A DNA stretch of 64,000 nucleotides from Deinococcus aestuarii (GTDB lineage Bacteria > Deinococcota > Deinococci > Deinococcales > Deinococcaceae). Location: the NCBI RefSeq assembly GCF_018863415.1, contig NZ_JAHKSN010000015.1, positions 51,316 through 115,315 of the forward strand, given 5' to 3'. The position numbers and the translations under genes were made by a program. Below, piece by piece: positions 53,428 to 62,771 of the stretch. Every line of letters begins with the position of its first letter. The first letter of the stretch is position 1. The notes beneath the pieces were generated by a model. It saw only the letters and a list, made by a program, of their open reading frames with translations. It was not told the DNA's origin and did no database searches.

Positions 53428-54857
53428 CGGGGACGATGACCTCCCTGACCGCCCTCCTGCGCGGGGTGAGGCGGCGGGAGGCGGGGCGTCGGCGCTGGCG
53501 GCGGGTGTCGTGGGCGGCGGCTGTCGGAGTCGGCACGCTGGCGCTGCTCGGCCTCTGGCAGGTGGTCCGCGCCCCGCTGGGTTGGCCTCCAGTCTCGATA
53601 CCGTTCGCGGTGGGACTGGCCGGAGGGCTGGCCGCGCTGACTTTCCTGGGGCTGGAAGTGCGGACCTCGCCGCCGACCGACCGGGAAGCCGCCCGCCTCG
53701 CCGACCGCCGCCTGGGGCTCCACGATCTCCTCGGCACGGCGCTCACCCTGCCGGAAACGGCGCAAGACCCGCTGGAGGCTGCCCTGCACACCCGCGTTCG
53801 TGCCCAGGCGGAGGAGGCGGCCCGGCCCCTGCGCGCGGCGGACGTGGTGCCTTCCCCCTCCCCAGCCTGGGGACGGTTGCCTGCCGGACTGGCCGTTCTC
53901 GCCCTCGTCCTGTGGCTGATCCCGCCCCTGCCCGCCCCCGTACAACTCGCCGCCGCCGAGGAGCCCCGTGCCCAGGCCATCCGCACGCCGGAGCCAGCCA
54001 GGACAGAGGCAGGGGGAACGGTCAATTCCTTGGCTCCTGTGACGACTCAAGCTCCTTCCGATGAGGATGCCGAGGTCGGGGAGAAGACGCCGGAGACGCC
54101 CTCCACACCCCAGGCCCAGGCGGAGACGGAGCGGCCCAGCGGCGCCGCCGAGGCGGCCACGGCGACAGGAGGACGCACCCCAGGACTCGACCGCCCGCGC
54201 GAGCCCCGAACTGCCCTCCTCACCGAACCGCGAACGTCGAGCGCAGAGGCCCGCCCGGGCGGCGGTTCCACCCGCGATACCCCCTTCGGCTCGCGGGAGA
54301 GCGGCAGCTTCGGCGAACAGGCGGCGCGGAGCAACCCGGACGCCCTCGCCGCCGCCCCCTACGACCCCGGCGGGCCGGGCAGCGAGCCGCAGCGGCAGAA
54401 AAGCGGCGGTCCCCCCGAGGAGCGGCGGGCTTCCGGAGGCCGGGGCGTGGAGAATGACGGCGACGACCGCTGCGCGCAGGACTGCCTGACGAACGACGAC
54501 ATGAACCGGGGCTCGGCACCCCGCGCGGCCAGGCCTCCCGCCCCCGACGACCGCAACGCGAGCGGCACGAGTGACAGCGGCGGCGGCGCGGCGGGCAGCA
54601 CGAGCGGCGTGGGACTGGGCCAGGGGCGGATGGCGGAAGTGACCGTGCGCTTCCGCACGCGGCTCCTCGCGGGGAACGAGACCCAGGGGGACCGGGTGCG
54701 CGTCCTCGCGGTGCCGGGCACCTCTCCCCCGGTCGCGGACCCCGGCAGCGCCACCGCCGGACCCTGGACCCCGCAGGCCGAGCCGCCCCTCACCCCCGAC
54801 GACATCCCCGCCGCCGCCCAGGACACGGTGGGCGCGTACTTCCGGAGGACCCCATGA
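53424..54857 (+). CDS. Membrane-anchored hypothetical protein with long low-complexity region
   Basis: A 477-residue protein. Three hydrophobic segments lie at about residues 30-45 (AAAVGVGTLALLGLW), 57-78 (VSIPFAVGLAGGLAALTFLGL) and 155-170 (PAGLAVLALVLWLI). The charged region at 80-140 contains REAARLADRRLGLHDLLGTALTLPE, the wording of the soluble domain of MoxR-associated DUF4175-like proteins. Residues about 190-420 are low-complexity Pro/Ala/Ser/Arg/Gly-rich, probably unstructured and extracytoplasmic, with one DRCAQDCLT. The C-terminus has a small MAEVTVRFRTRLLAGNE domain. It starts with GTG overlapping the second permease stop; its own stop overlaps the MoxR start. Likely a membrane partner of MoxR. 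Confidence 0.72.
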   Translation: MTGTMTSLTALLRGVRRREAGRRRWRRVSWAAAVGVGTLALLGLWQVVRAPLGWPPVSIPFAVGLAGGLAALTFLGLEVRTSPPTDREAARLADRRLGLHDLLGTALTLPETAQDPLEAALHTRVRAQAEEAARPLRAADVVPSPSPAWGRLPAGLAVLALVLWLIPPLPAPVQLAAAEEPRAQAIRTPEPARTEAGGTVNSLAPVTTQAPSDEDAEVGEKTPETPSTPQAQAETERPSGAAEAATATGGRTPGLDRPREPRTALLTEPRTSSAEARPGGGSTRDTPFGSRESGSFGEQAARSNPDALAAAPYDPGGPGSEPQRQKSGGPPEERRASGGRGVENDGDDRCAQDCLTNDDMNRGSAPRAARPPAPDDRNASGTSDSGGGAAGSTSGVGLGQGRMAEVTVRFRTRLLAGNETQGDRVRVLAVPGTSPPVADPGSATAGPWTPQAEPPLTPDDIPAAAQDTVGAYFRRTP

Positions 54858-55852
54858 CCCACACGGCACCCGACCCCCTTCTTGCCCGCGTGGACGAGCG
54901 GCTAGACGCCCTGCGGCGCGCGAAGGTCGCCATCCACGAGGTCGTCGTCGGGCAGGGCGAGGTGGTCGATCAGGTGCTCGTGGCGCTCCTGGCGGGCGGG
55001 CACGTGCTCGTGGAGGGCGCACCCGGCATGGGCAAGACCCTGCTCGTCCGCACCGTCGCCGACGTGTTCGGGCTGAGGATGGGCCGCGTCCAGTTCACCC
55101 CCGACCTGATGCCCGCCGACATCACGGGGACGCTCGTCCTCTCCCCCGACGAGCGCGGCGTGAACCGGCTGGAGTTCATGCCCGGGCCGATCTTCGCCCA
55201 GCTCCTCCTTGCCGACGAGGTGAACCGGGCGACGCCGAAGACGCAATCCGCCCTGCTGGAGGCCATGCAGGAGGGGACCGTCACGGTGGCGGGGGAAGGC
55301 CGCCCGCTGCCCCGCCCCTTTTTCGTCCTCGCCACGCAAAATCCCATCGAGCAGGAAGGCACCTACCTGCTGCCGGAAGCGCAGCTCGACCGCTTCTTTT
55401 TCAAGGTGGACGTGCCCTTCCCCGACGCGGACGTGCTGGGCCGGATTCTGGCGCAGACGACCGGGCTGGACGCCGCACAGGCCCGCGCGTGCCTGACTCC
55501 GGTGGAGCTGCTCGACGCCCAGCGGACGGTGCGGGCGCTGCCCGTGTCGCCCGACGTGGTGGAGGCGGTCTCGCGGCTGATCGTCAGCACCCAGCCCTCG
55601 CGGCCCGAGAGCGGGGCGGAGGTGCGGCGTTACGTGCGCTTCGGGGTCAGCCCGCGCGGCGCGCAGACGCTCGTGCTCGCGGCGAAGGCGCAGGCCCTCC
55701 TGTCGGGGCGGGCCCACGTGAGCCTGACCGACGTGCGGGCGGTCCTGCTCCCCTCCCTGCGCCACCGCTTCCAGCTCAACTTCGAGGGGGTGGCCTCGGG
55801 GGTGGACAAGGACGCGCTCCTGCTCCGGCTGCTGGACGCCCAGGCCGGGTGA
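54854..55852 (+). CDS. MoxR-family AAA ATPase
   Basis: A 332-residue cytosolic AAA+ ATPase that acts as a chaperone for maturing or activating protein complexes with VWA-domain partners. Walker A is GAPGMGKT at about 57-64, Walker B ADEVNRATPKTQSALLEAMQE follows, and sensor 1 is LATQNPIEQEGTYLLPEAQLDRF. The C-terminal lid is present (YVRFGVSPRGAQTLVLAAKAQAL). The start overlaps the upstream stop by four bases (ATGA), as does the end with the DUF58 gene (GTGA). In methylotrophs the related mxaR lies next to methanol dehydrogenase genes and is needed for calcium insertion. Confidence 0.95.
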   Translation: MTHTAPDPLLARVDERLDALRRAKVAIHEVVVGQGEVVDQVLVALLAGGHVLVEGAPGMGKTLLVRTVADVFGLRMGRVQFTPDLMPADITGTLVLSPDERGVNRLEFMPGPIFAQLLLADEVNRATPKTQSALLEAMQEGTVTVAGEGRPLPRPFFVLATQNPIEQEGTYLLPEAQLDRFFFKVDVPFPDADVLGRILAQTTGLDAAQARACLTPVELLDAQRTVRALPVSPDVVEAVSRLIVSTQPSRPESGAEVRRYVRFGVSPRGAQTLVLAAKAQALLSGRAHVSLTDVRAVLLPSLRHRFQLNFEGVASGVDKDALLLRLLDAQAG

Positions 55853-56742
55853 CCATGGAGCTCCCCCCCGCCCTGCAACAGGAACTCGCCCGGCGCCGCC
55901 TGACCGCCCCCCACGCCCGCGCCCAGGGGGGCGTCGGCGAGCGGCCCTCCCGCGCGAAGGGCGCCGGGATCGAGTTCGCCGACCACCGCCCCTACCAGCC
56001 GGGGGACGACATCCGCGCGCTCGACGCCGTGGTCACCGCCCGGCTGGGCACCCCGGTCGTGCGCGAGTTCGTGGTCTCGCAGCAACTGCCTGTCCTCGTG
56101 GTGCTCGACGCGAGCGCGAGTATGCGGGTGGGACGGCCGCCGAAGTTCGGGCTGGCGGCGGGTATGGCCGGGGCGCTGGGCTTCGTGGGGCTGGCGGGGG
56201 GCGACGCGGTGCAGGCGGTGACCTTCGGCGCCGGGGTGCGCGTCTCGCCCCGGTTGCAGGGGGTCAACCGCGCGACCGAGCTGCTGGGCTGGCTGGGGCA
56301 GGCCCGCGCCGAGGGGAAAGGCACCCTGGAGGACGCCCTGGGCCGCACCGCCGCCCGCGCGCCGAAGGGGGCCCTCGTCATCCTGGTGGGCGACTTCCTC
56401 TCCGAAGACGCCGTGCGCGCCCTGGACACCCTCCACGCGCGGGGGCAGGAGGTCCTGGCCGTACAGGTCCTCGCCCCCGAGGAACTCGAACCCGAACGGT
56501 TGCGCGCCTCTCCCGGGCGGGCCGAGCCGCTGCGCCTCGACGACGCCGAGGGCGGGGGCAGCGCGGTCGTCACCCTCGACGACGCGACGCTGACGCGCTA
56601 CCGCCGGGCGCTCGACGCCTGGACCGCCGAGCTGCGCGGCAGCCTCGCCCGGCACGGGGGCCGCCTCGTTCAGGTGCGTGCCGACCAGCCGCTCGGGGAG
56701 GTGGTGCTGCGTGAGTTCCTGGCACGCGGCATCGTCCGATGA
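55849..56742 (+). CDS. DUF58 domain protein (MxaS-like)
   Basis: A 297-residue soluble protein with the DUF58 motif GAGIEFADHRPYQPGDDIRALDAVVTARLGTPVVREF at about residues 37-75, followed by a VWA-like domain with LVVLDASASMRVG (the metal-ion site is DxSxS). It normally pairs with MoxR and a VWA membrane protein. GTG at 55849 overlaps the MoxR stop; ATG 55855 is an alternative start. It is the counterpart of MxaS of the methanol dehydrogenase cluster. Its stop overlaps the next gene by four bases. Confidence 0.9.
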   Translation: MTMELPPALQQELARRRLTAPHARAQGGVGERPSRAKGAGIEFADHRPYQPGDDIRALDAVVTARLGTPVVREFVVSQQLPVLVVLDASASMRVGRPPKFGLAAGMAGALGFVGLAGGDAVQAVTFGAGVRVSPRLQGVNRATELLGWLGQARAEGKGTLEDALGRTAARAPKGALVILVGDFLSEDAVRALDTLHARGQEVLAVQVLAPEELEPERLRASPGRAEPLRLDDAEGGGSAVVTLDDATLTRYRRALDAWTAELRGSLARHGGRLVQVRADQPLGEVVLREFLARGIVR

Positions 56743-59700
56743 ATTTCAATCAGCCCGGGTGGCTGCTCCTCGCGCTGCTGGCCCTGCTGCTCGCCTTCCT
56801 GCACCGCCAGCGGCACGCGCACCGGGCGGCGGAGGTCGGCAGCCTGCACCTGTGGCGGCGGCTGGGGGCCGAACACGCGCCCGAGCAGGCCCGGCGGCCC
56901 AGGCTGAGCGCCGCGCTGCTGCTGCAACTCCTCGTGCTGGGGTTGATCGCGCTGGCCCTGGCGCGGCCCAGCCTGGGGCGGGACCCGGCGGGCGGGGCGG
57001 ATACCCTCGTCCTCCTCGACGCCTCGCGGGCAATGCGGGCGACCGACGTGCGACCAGACCGCTTCACCGCCGCCGCGCGGGAGGCCGCCGGGCGGCTGGG
57101 CGGTCGGGTGACGGTGCTCCTCGTGGGCGAGCACGTCACCCCGCTCGCGGTGGGCCGGGCCGACCGGGAGGCGGTGCGGCGCTCGCTCCTCGCCTCCGGC
57201 GCGACGGACGGCCCCGCGGACTGGGAGGCGGCGGGCCGTCTCGTGCGGTCCCTGCGGGGGGAGGGGCGGCCTCGCGTCGTGGCATTCGTCGCACCGTCCA
57301 CCGCCGCCCCCGCCCGCTCTGCCCTCGCCGGGTTGGGGGCGGAGGTCCGGACGGTGGGGGGTGCGGTCACGAACGCCGCCCTCACGCGCTTCGAGGTCAT
57401 ACCGGGGAGGGCGGAGGCCCCCTGGACCCTGCGCGGCGCCGCCCGCCTCTACGGCCCACCCGGCGAGCGCACGCTGACGGTCACGCTGGACGGTCAGCTC
57501 CTCGCGCGGCGCAGGCTGGCCCTCGCCCCGGGGGCGGAGGCGCCCTTCACGCTGACCTTCACCCCGGGGCGGGGCGGCGTGCTGCGCGCCTCGCTCGACC
57601 CCGACGCCCTCCCCGCCGACGACGCGGTGCAGGCCGTCTTGCGCCCCACCCCCGCCCCCCTGCGGGTCGCCCTGATCGGCGAGGCGGCGGGCGACGTGCG
57701 GCGGGCGCTGCTGGCCCTGCCCGGCGCCGTGCTCTCCCCCGCCGACACCCTGGACGCGGACGCCGACCTCGTGGTGGTCACGCGGCCCGGGGTGACGGGC
57801 AAGGTGAGCCGCCCGACCCTGTGGCTCAACACCCCGCGCGCGGCGGGTCCGCCCCTCACCCCGGCCGGGTGGAACGACCGCGACCCGCTGGGCCGCGGCG
57901 TCGCCTGGGCCAGCCTGACCCTGCGCTCGGCTCCCGCCCGGGTCACACCCTGGCCGGACGGAACGGCGCTGCTCTCCGCCCCGGCGGGCCCCCTGGTCGA
58001 GCGGCGGGAGGCGGGGGGCGTGCCCGAGGTGCGGGTCAACTTCCCGGTCGAGGCGGGGTCGTGGGTGCGGACGCCCGCGTGGCCCGTCTTCCTGCGCAAC
58101 GTGGCCCTCGCGGCGCGGCCCGAGGCCGGGGAGCGGGTGGTCCGCCCCTGCACGGTGGGCGACCCCTGCGCCCTGCCCCCCGGTCAGCCGCTCACCGACC
58201 CGGCAGGGCAGGCCGTCGGGATCACGGAAAGCCGCTTCACCCCCTCGCGCGCGGGCGTGTACCGGATCGGGGGCGAGCCCCTGGCGGTCAACCGCCTCGC
58301 CGGGCCGGAGGCCGACCTGACCGCTTCCAGCCGGGGTGAACGGGCGGGCGGAACCCCCTCACCGACCCTGCCCACCGGACGCACCCTCCGGGTTCTGCTG
58401 CTCGGGCTGGCGCTCGCGCTTCTCCTGACCGAGGGCGTGCTGATGATCCGTGGCGAACCGGCCCTGCGCCGGGGCCGCTGGGCGGCGCTGCGGGCCCCCC
58501 AGCGGCGGATGCTGGCGCTGCACGCCCTCGCCGCCGTGCTGCTGGGGCTCGCCCTGCTCGATGTTCCGCTGCCGGGGCCGGGCCGCACGCGGGCCGCCGC
58601 GCTCGTCCTGCCCCCGGAGGAGGCGCCGCCCGCCGGGGTGCCGAACACCACGCGGGTCTGGGGCACCGCCGCTCCCCGGCTGACGCCTCCTCCCCGCGCC
58701 TCTTCCACCGGGGACCTGGCCGCCGCCCTCGAACTCGCCGCCGCGACCCTGCCCGCCGACGCGGAGCGGAGCGTGCTCCTGATGGGTGACCGCTGGCCTG
58801 CCTCCTCCCGGCTGCCGGACGTGCTGGCCTCCCTGCGGGCCGAGGGGGTGGCCGTCCACGCCCTTCCAACCGCGGCGCCTCCCCTCGAACTCCGCGCCCT
58901 GAGCCTCCCGGCCCGGGTGCCTGCCGGGCAGAGCTTCGCCCTCGGGGCCTCGCTGCGCGCCGCGGCGCCGACGACCCTGCGCGTCCACCTGCGGCGCGGC
59001 GACGACCCCATCTTCGAGGACACGCTGACCGTGCCCGCCGGAGACACCCGGCTCGCCCTGCCGCTGCGGGAGGACGGTCCCGGACTCGCCGGGTACACCC
59101 TGACCCTGCGGGGGGAGGGGGCAGAGGTGGGGGGACAGGCGGCCACCCGCGTCACCGCGCCCCCCCGCGTGGCCGTGGTCGGCGGGGACGCCGGGGCACG
59201 CCGCCTGCTCGCCCGCGCCCTCGGGGTGCAGGGGCTGGACGCCGCGCCTCTCGACCCGGCCCGGCTGAGGGCCGCCGACCTGGAGGGCTACCGGAGCCTC
59301 GCCCTCCTCGACGTGCCCGCCCGCGCGCTGGGCCCGGAGGTGCGGGCGGCGCTCACGGGCTGGGTGGGGCGGGGAGGCCACCTCGTGATCGGGGGCGGGC
59401 CGCGCGCCTTCGGGCCGGGGGGCTACCCGGGCACCGCCCTCGACGACCTCTCGCCGCTATCGAGCCGGGTGCCGCGCGACGCGCCCCGCCTCGCCCTGGG
59501 GCTGCTGCTCGACAAGTCGGGGTCCATGAACGAGCCCGTCGCGGGTGGTGTCACCAAGCTCGACCTCATCAAGGCGGCGGGCCTCGCGGCGGCGGGGCAG
59601 CTCCACCCCGGGGGCGACCTCGCGGTGATCGCCTTCGACACCTCGCCCAAGGTCGCCGTGCCACTGGGGCGGGTGGGCGACCCCGCCCGGGTCCGCTCCC

Positions 59701-60719
59701 AGATCGCCCGCATCGAGGCCGAGGGCGGCACCGTCGTGTGGCGGGCGCTGGAGGCGGGGCTCAAGCAACTGAACGCGTCGGGGGCGTCCACCAAGCACCT
59801 GATCCTGCTCACCGACGGCATCGACGGCGGCATCTTCAACCCGGGGGACTACGAGCGGCTGGTGCGCCGCATCCGCGCGACGGGGATCACCGTGAGCACG
59901 GTTTCGGTGGGGAGCGGAATGCACGTCCCCCTGATGCGCGACATCGCCCGCTGGGGAGAGGGCACCTTTCACCTCACCTTGGATTGGCGCGACGTGCCCA
60001 GCCTCCTCGCCCAGGACACGCTGGGGCAGGGCGGGCCCGCCGTCACGGCAAAGCCCACCCGCGTGCGCTGGCTCGGCGAGGCCAGCGGGGCGGGCCCCGG
60101 CGTGGTCGGCGGCTACGCCCACACCAGCCTGCGGCCCGGCGCCACCCTGCTCGCGCGCACCCCGGGCGGCGATCCCCTCGCGGCCTCGTGGCGGGTCGGC
60201 CTGGGGCGGGTGACGGCGCTCGGCAGCGGGCTCGCGGGGAGCTGGGTGAGCGCCTGGACCGCGCGGCCCGCCTACCCGGCCCAAGTCGCCGCCCTGATCC
60301 GCGCCGAGGGGGGAAATCAGGAGGCAGAGGCGCTCGAACCCGACGGCCACGACCTGATCGTGCGGGCCTCCTCCCCCACCGTCACCCTGGAGGGCCCCGG
60401 GGGCCCACGCCCGGTGGCGCTGCGCCCCGACGGCGCGGGTGGCTTCGTGACCCGCCTGGAGGCTCCCGGTCCCGGCGGGTACAGCCTTCCGGACGCCGCG
60501 CTCGGCCTGCCCGCCCCGGTGAGCGACCCGGCCCTGCCCCGCCGAATTGCGGGGGCGACGGGGGGGGAGGTGCTGGCGAGCCCGGCCCGACCTGCCCCGC
60601 GCGGTGGGGGCTGGGCGTGGCGCCCGGCGTGGCCCGCCTTCGCCCTGCTGGCGCTCCTGAGCTTCCTGCTGGGACTGGCCTTCCGTTCCCTGCCGGAGGG
60701 GCGGCGGGTCCGGGGCTGA
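56739..60719 (+). CDS. Giant membrane protein with two VWA domains (BatA-like fusion)
   Basis: A 1326-residue protein, four times the usual BatA length. The N-half has two helices (about 7-22 and 58-76) and a VWA domain whose metal site is degenerate (DASRAM, residues 94-99 instead of DxSxS). Two more helices lie at about 550-570 and 590-610. A class-I glutamine-amidotransferase-like domain (PRVAVVGGDAGARRLLARAL, about 810-910) precedes a second, intact VWA (LLLDKSGSMNEP, about 922). The last helix is at about 1298-1316. It looks like two BatA/VWA proteins in one chain. It is the last gene of the operon. The intact VWA probably binds a partner through Mg and is controlled by MoxR; target unknown. 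Confidence 0.88.
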   Translation: MNFNQPGWLLLALLALLLAFLHRQRHAHRAAEVGSLHLWRRLGAEHAPEQARRPRLSAALLLQLLVLGLIALALARPSLGRDPAGGADTLVLLDASRAMRATDVRPDRFTAAAREAAGRLGGRVTVLLVGEHVTPLAVGRADREAVRRSLLASGATDGPADWEAAGRLVRSLRGEGRPRVVAFVAPSTAAPARSALAGLGAEVRTVGGAVTNAALTRFEVIPGRAEAPWTLRGAARLYGPPGERTLTVTLDGQLLARRRLALAPGAEAPFTLTFTPGRGGVLRASLDPDALPADDAVQAVLRPTPAPLRVALIGEAAGDVRRALLALPGAVLSPADTLDADADLVVVTRPGVTGKVSRPTLWLNTPRAAGPPLTPAGWNDRDPLGRGVAWASLTLRSAPARVTPWPDGTALLSAPAGPLVERREAGGVPEVRVNFPVEAGSWVRTPAWPVFLRNVALAARPEAGERVVRPCTVGDPCALPPGQPLTDPAGQAVGITESRFTPSRAGVYRIGGEPLAVNRLAGPEADLTASSRGERAGGTPSPTLPTGRTLRVLLLGLALALLLTEGVLMIRGEPALRRGRWAALRAPQRRMLALHALAAVLLGLALLDVPLPGPGRTRAAALVLPPEEAPPAGVPNTTRVWGTAAPRLTPPPRASSTGDLAAALELAAATLPADAERSVLLMGDRWPASSRLPDVLASLRAEGVAVHALPTAAPPLELRALSLPARVPAGQSFALGASLRAAAPTTLRVHLRRGDDPIFEDTLTVPAGDTRLALPLREDGPGLAGYTLTLRGEGAEVGGQAATRVTAPPRVAVVGGDAGARRLLARALGVQGLDAAPLDPARLRAADLEGYRSLALLDVPARALGPEVRAALTGWVGRGGHLVIGGGPRAFGPGGYPGTALDDLSPLSSRVPRDAPRLALGLLLDKSGSMNEPVAGGVTKLDLIKAAGLAAAGQLHPGGDLAVIAFDTSPKVAVPLGRVGDPARVRSQIARIEAEGGTVVWRALEAGLKQLNASGASTKHLILLTDGIDGGIFNPGDYERLVRRIRATGITVSTVSVGSGMHVPLMRDIARWGEGTFHLTLDWRDVPSLLAQDTLGQGGPAVTAKPTRVRWLGEASGAGPGVVGGYAHTSLRPGATLLARTPGGDPLAASWRVGLGRVTALGSGLAGSWVSAWTARPAYPAQVAALIRAEGGNQEAEALEPDGHDLIVRASSPTVTLEGPGGPRPVALRPDGAGGFVTRLEAPGPGGYSLPDAALGLPAPVSDPALPRRIAGATGGEVLASPARPAPRGGGWAWRPAWPAFALLALLSFLLGLAFRSLPEGRRVRG

Positions 60720-60920
60720 GGACCGGCGGAACGTCGGGGCAGCCCGGGAGAGGCGCACGGTGGGCCGGAACGTCATAGACGGGGACGGAGCGTCGCGCCG
60801 ACCGGTGATAGGGTTGTTCAGGCAGGGGGGCAAGGGGGAAGGCGGGAGGCGGCCCGACGCGGGCCCGGCTGCCCCAAAGCCTCGCCCCGGCTGTCCCGAG
60901 CCACCCGAGAGGAGGACCGC

Positions 60921-61253
60921 ATGACCCCCGACCCCAGTGCGGAGCCCGGCGAGCAGGTCGGCACCCGCCTCCTGTTCGAGAATGGCCGCGTCCGGGTGTG
61001 GGACCTCGCGCTCGCGCCCGGCGAGGCGCTGGGGGCGCACCTCCACCGCCTCGACTTCTGCTTCGTGGTGGTGCGGGGCGGCCACCTGCGCCACATTCAC
61101 CCCGACGACCCGGCGCAGAGCCAGGACGTGCGCTACGAGGACGATCAGGTCGTCTTTCTGGAGGCCGGGGAGGAAGGCCTGCTGCACCACCGACTCGTGA
61201 ATGTCGGGGACACGCCCTACCGCAACCTCGTGATCGAGTTCAAGGATGGCTGA
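60921..61253 (+). CDS. Cupin-domain protein
   Basis: A 110-residue single-domain cupin. The first conserved box is GAHLHRLDFCFVVVRGGHLRH (His-x-His with Asp and a Gly turn), and the second is LLHHRLVNVGDTPYRNLVIEF. The His residues of the metal site are mostly present, so it may bind a metal and act as an enzyme or sensor; substrate unknown. GAGAGGAGG lies just before the ATG. It stands between the MoxR operon and otsA with 144 bases to the latter, and has no clear operon partner. Confidence 0.85.
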   Translation: MTPDPSAEPGEQVGTRLLFENGRVRVWDLALAPGEALGAHLHRLDFCFVVVRGGHLRHIHPDDPAQSQDVRYEDDQVVFLEAGEEGLLHHRLVNVGDTPYRNLVIEFKDG

Positions 61254-61397
61254 GCGCCGCGTCCCGGTCCCACCGACCTCCGTGAGGGCGACCCGCGTGG
61301 GCACGTGCGGGACGGGGGAAAGACCGGCGCACGTGGGCGGCCCTGCCCATGGCCGAACCGTCCCGGTCTCCCCCACCCCGCCCCCGGAGGACCGAGC

Positions 61398-62771
61398 ATG
61401 GGCCTGATCGTCGTCTCCAACCGCGAACCCTACGCCCCCCACCGGGCCGAGGACGGAACCCTGGCCTGGGTGCCCTCCATCGGCGGGCTGACCGCCGCGC
61501 TCGACCCCGCCCTGCAACGCGCGGGCGGCACCTGGATCGCCTGGGGCGAGGAACGCTCCGACCTCCGGACGGTGGAGCTGCCCCAGGGCGAGACGCGCTA
61601 TCGCCTGGAGCGCCTCCGGCTCAGCGAGGCCGAGGTCCGCGACTTCTACCACGGCTTTTCCAACCGCGCCCTGTGGCCCATGAGTCACTACTTCATCGAG
61701 CGGGCGAAGTACCAGGGCTCGGGCTGGCGCGCGTACGTGAACGTCAACCGCCGCTTCGCCGAGGCCGCCGTGCGCAGCTACCGCGAGGGCGACCTGATCT
61801 GGGTCCACGACTACCAGCTCGCCCTCGTGCCGGGCATGATCCGCGAGGCGCTGCCCCAGGCCCGGATCGGCTTTTTCTGGCACATCCCCTGGCCGTCTTC
61901 GGAGGTCTTCCGCACCCTCCCCTGGGACCGCGAGGTGCTGGCGGGCATCCTCGGCGCCGACCTGATCGGGATGCACACCCCCGAGTACGTGGGCCATTTT
62001 CTCTCCGCCTGCCGCCGCGCCCTGAACGCCGGGACGCGCGAGGGGGAGGTCCGCTGGCAGGGCCGCGTCTCGCGGGTGGTGGACCGCCCCATCGGCATCG
62101 AGGTGGGGGTCTTCGAGCGGCTGGCCGCCAGCCCCGAGGTCGAAGAGGCCGCCGATCACCTGCGGCGCACGCTGCAAACCCAGATTCTGCTGGGGGTCGA
62201 CCGCCTCGACTACACCAAGGGCATCCCCGAGCGGCTGGAGGCCTTCGACACCTTCCTCGACCGCCACCCGGAGGCGCGGGGCCGGGTGACCCTGGTGCAG
62301 ATCGCCGTGCCCAGCCGCGAGCGGGTCGAGTCCTACCGCCAGCTCCGAGGGCAGGTCGAGGGCCTGGTGGGCCGGATCAACGGCAAGCACACCCAGGGGG
62401 GCTGGGCGCCCATCCAGTACATCTACCGGGGGGTGGGCCGGGAAGAACTCGTCGCCCACTACCGCGCCGCCGACGTGATGCTCGTCACGCCGCTGCGCGA
62501 CGGGCTCAACCTCGTCGCCAAGGAGTTCACCGCCTGCTCGGCCGACGGGGTGCTCGTCCTCTCGCGTTTCGCGGGGGCCGCCGACGAGTTGCCGGAGGCC
62601 GTGCAGGTCAACCCCTACAGCCCCGAGAGGATGGCCGACCATTTCCTCGACGCCTTGAACATGCCGCTCGACGAGAAAAAGGCCCGCCTGGAACGCTTAC
62701 GCGCCCGCCTGCACGGCAGCGACCTCCACGCCTGGGCGGACGGCTTCCTGCGCGAGCTGGAGGGCGAATGA
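61398..62771 (+). CDS. otsA: Trehalose-6-phosphate synthase
   Basis: A 457-residue GT20 glycosyltransferase that joins UDP-glucose (or ADP/GDP-glucose) and glucose-6-phosphate to trehalose-6-phosphate. [13 protein letters not shown] is the start, [11 protein letters not shown] the nucleotide-sugar loop, [20 protein letters not shown] holds the phosphate-binding Arg and Lys, and [14 protein letters not shown] ends with the catalytic-site Glu. GGAGG lies just before the ATG at 61398; an upstream in-frame start at 61305 lacks it. The stop overlaps the otsB start by four bases. Trehalose protects against desiccation and osmotic stress, as expected for Deinococcus. Confidence 0.95.
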   Translation: MGLIVVSNREPYAPHRAEDGTLAWVPSIGGLTAALDPALQRAGGTWIAWGEERSDLRTVELPQGETRYRLERLRLSEAEVRDFYHGFSNRALWPMSHYFIERAKYQGSGWRAYVNVNRRFAEAAVRSYREGDLIWVHDYQLALVPGMIREALPQARIGFFWHIPWPSSEVFRTLPWDREVLAGILGADLIGMHTPEYVGHFLSACRRALNAGTREGEVRWQGRVSRVVDRPIGIEVGVFERLAASPEVEEAADHLRRTLQTQILLGVDRLDYTKGIPERLEAFDTFLDRHPEARGRVTLVQIAVPSRERVESYRQLRGQVEGLVGRINGKHTQGGWAPIQYIYRGVGREELVAHYRAADVMLVTPLRDGLNLVAKEFTACSADGVLVLSRFAGAADELPEAVQVNPYSPERMADHFLDALNMPLDEKKARLERLRARLHGSDLHAWADGFLRELEGE

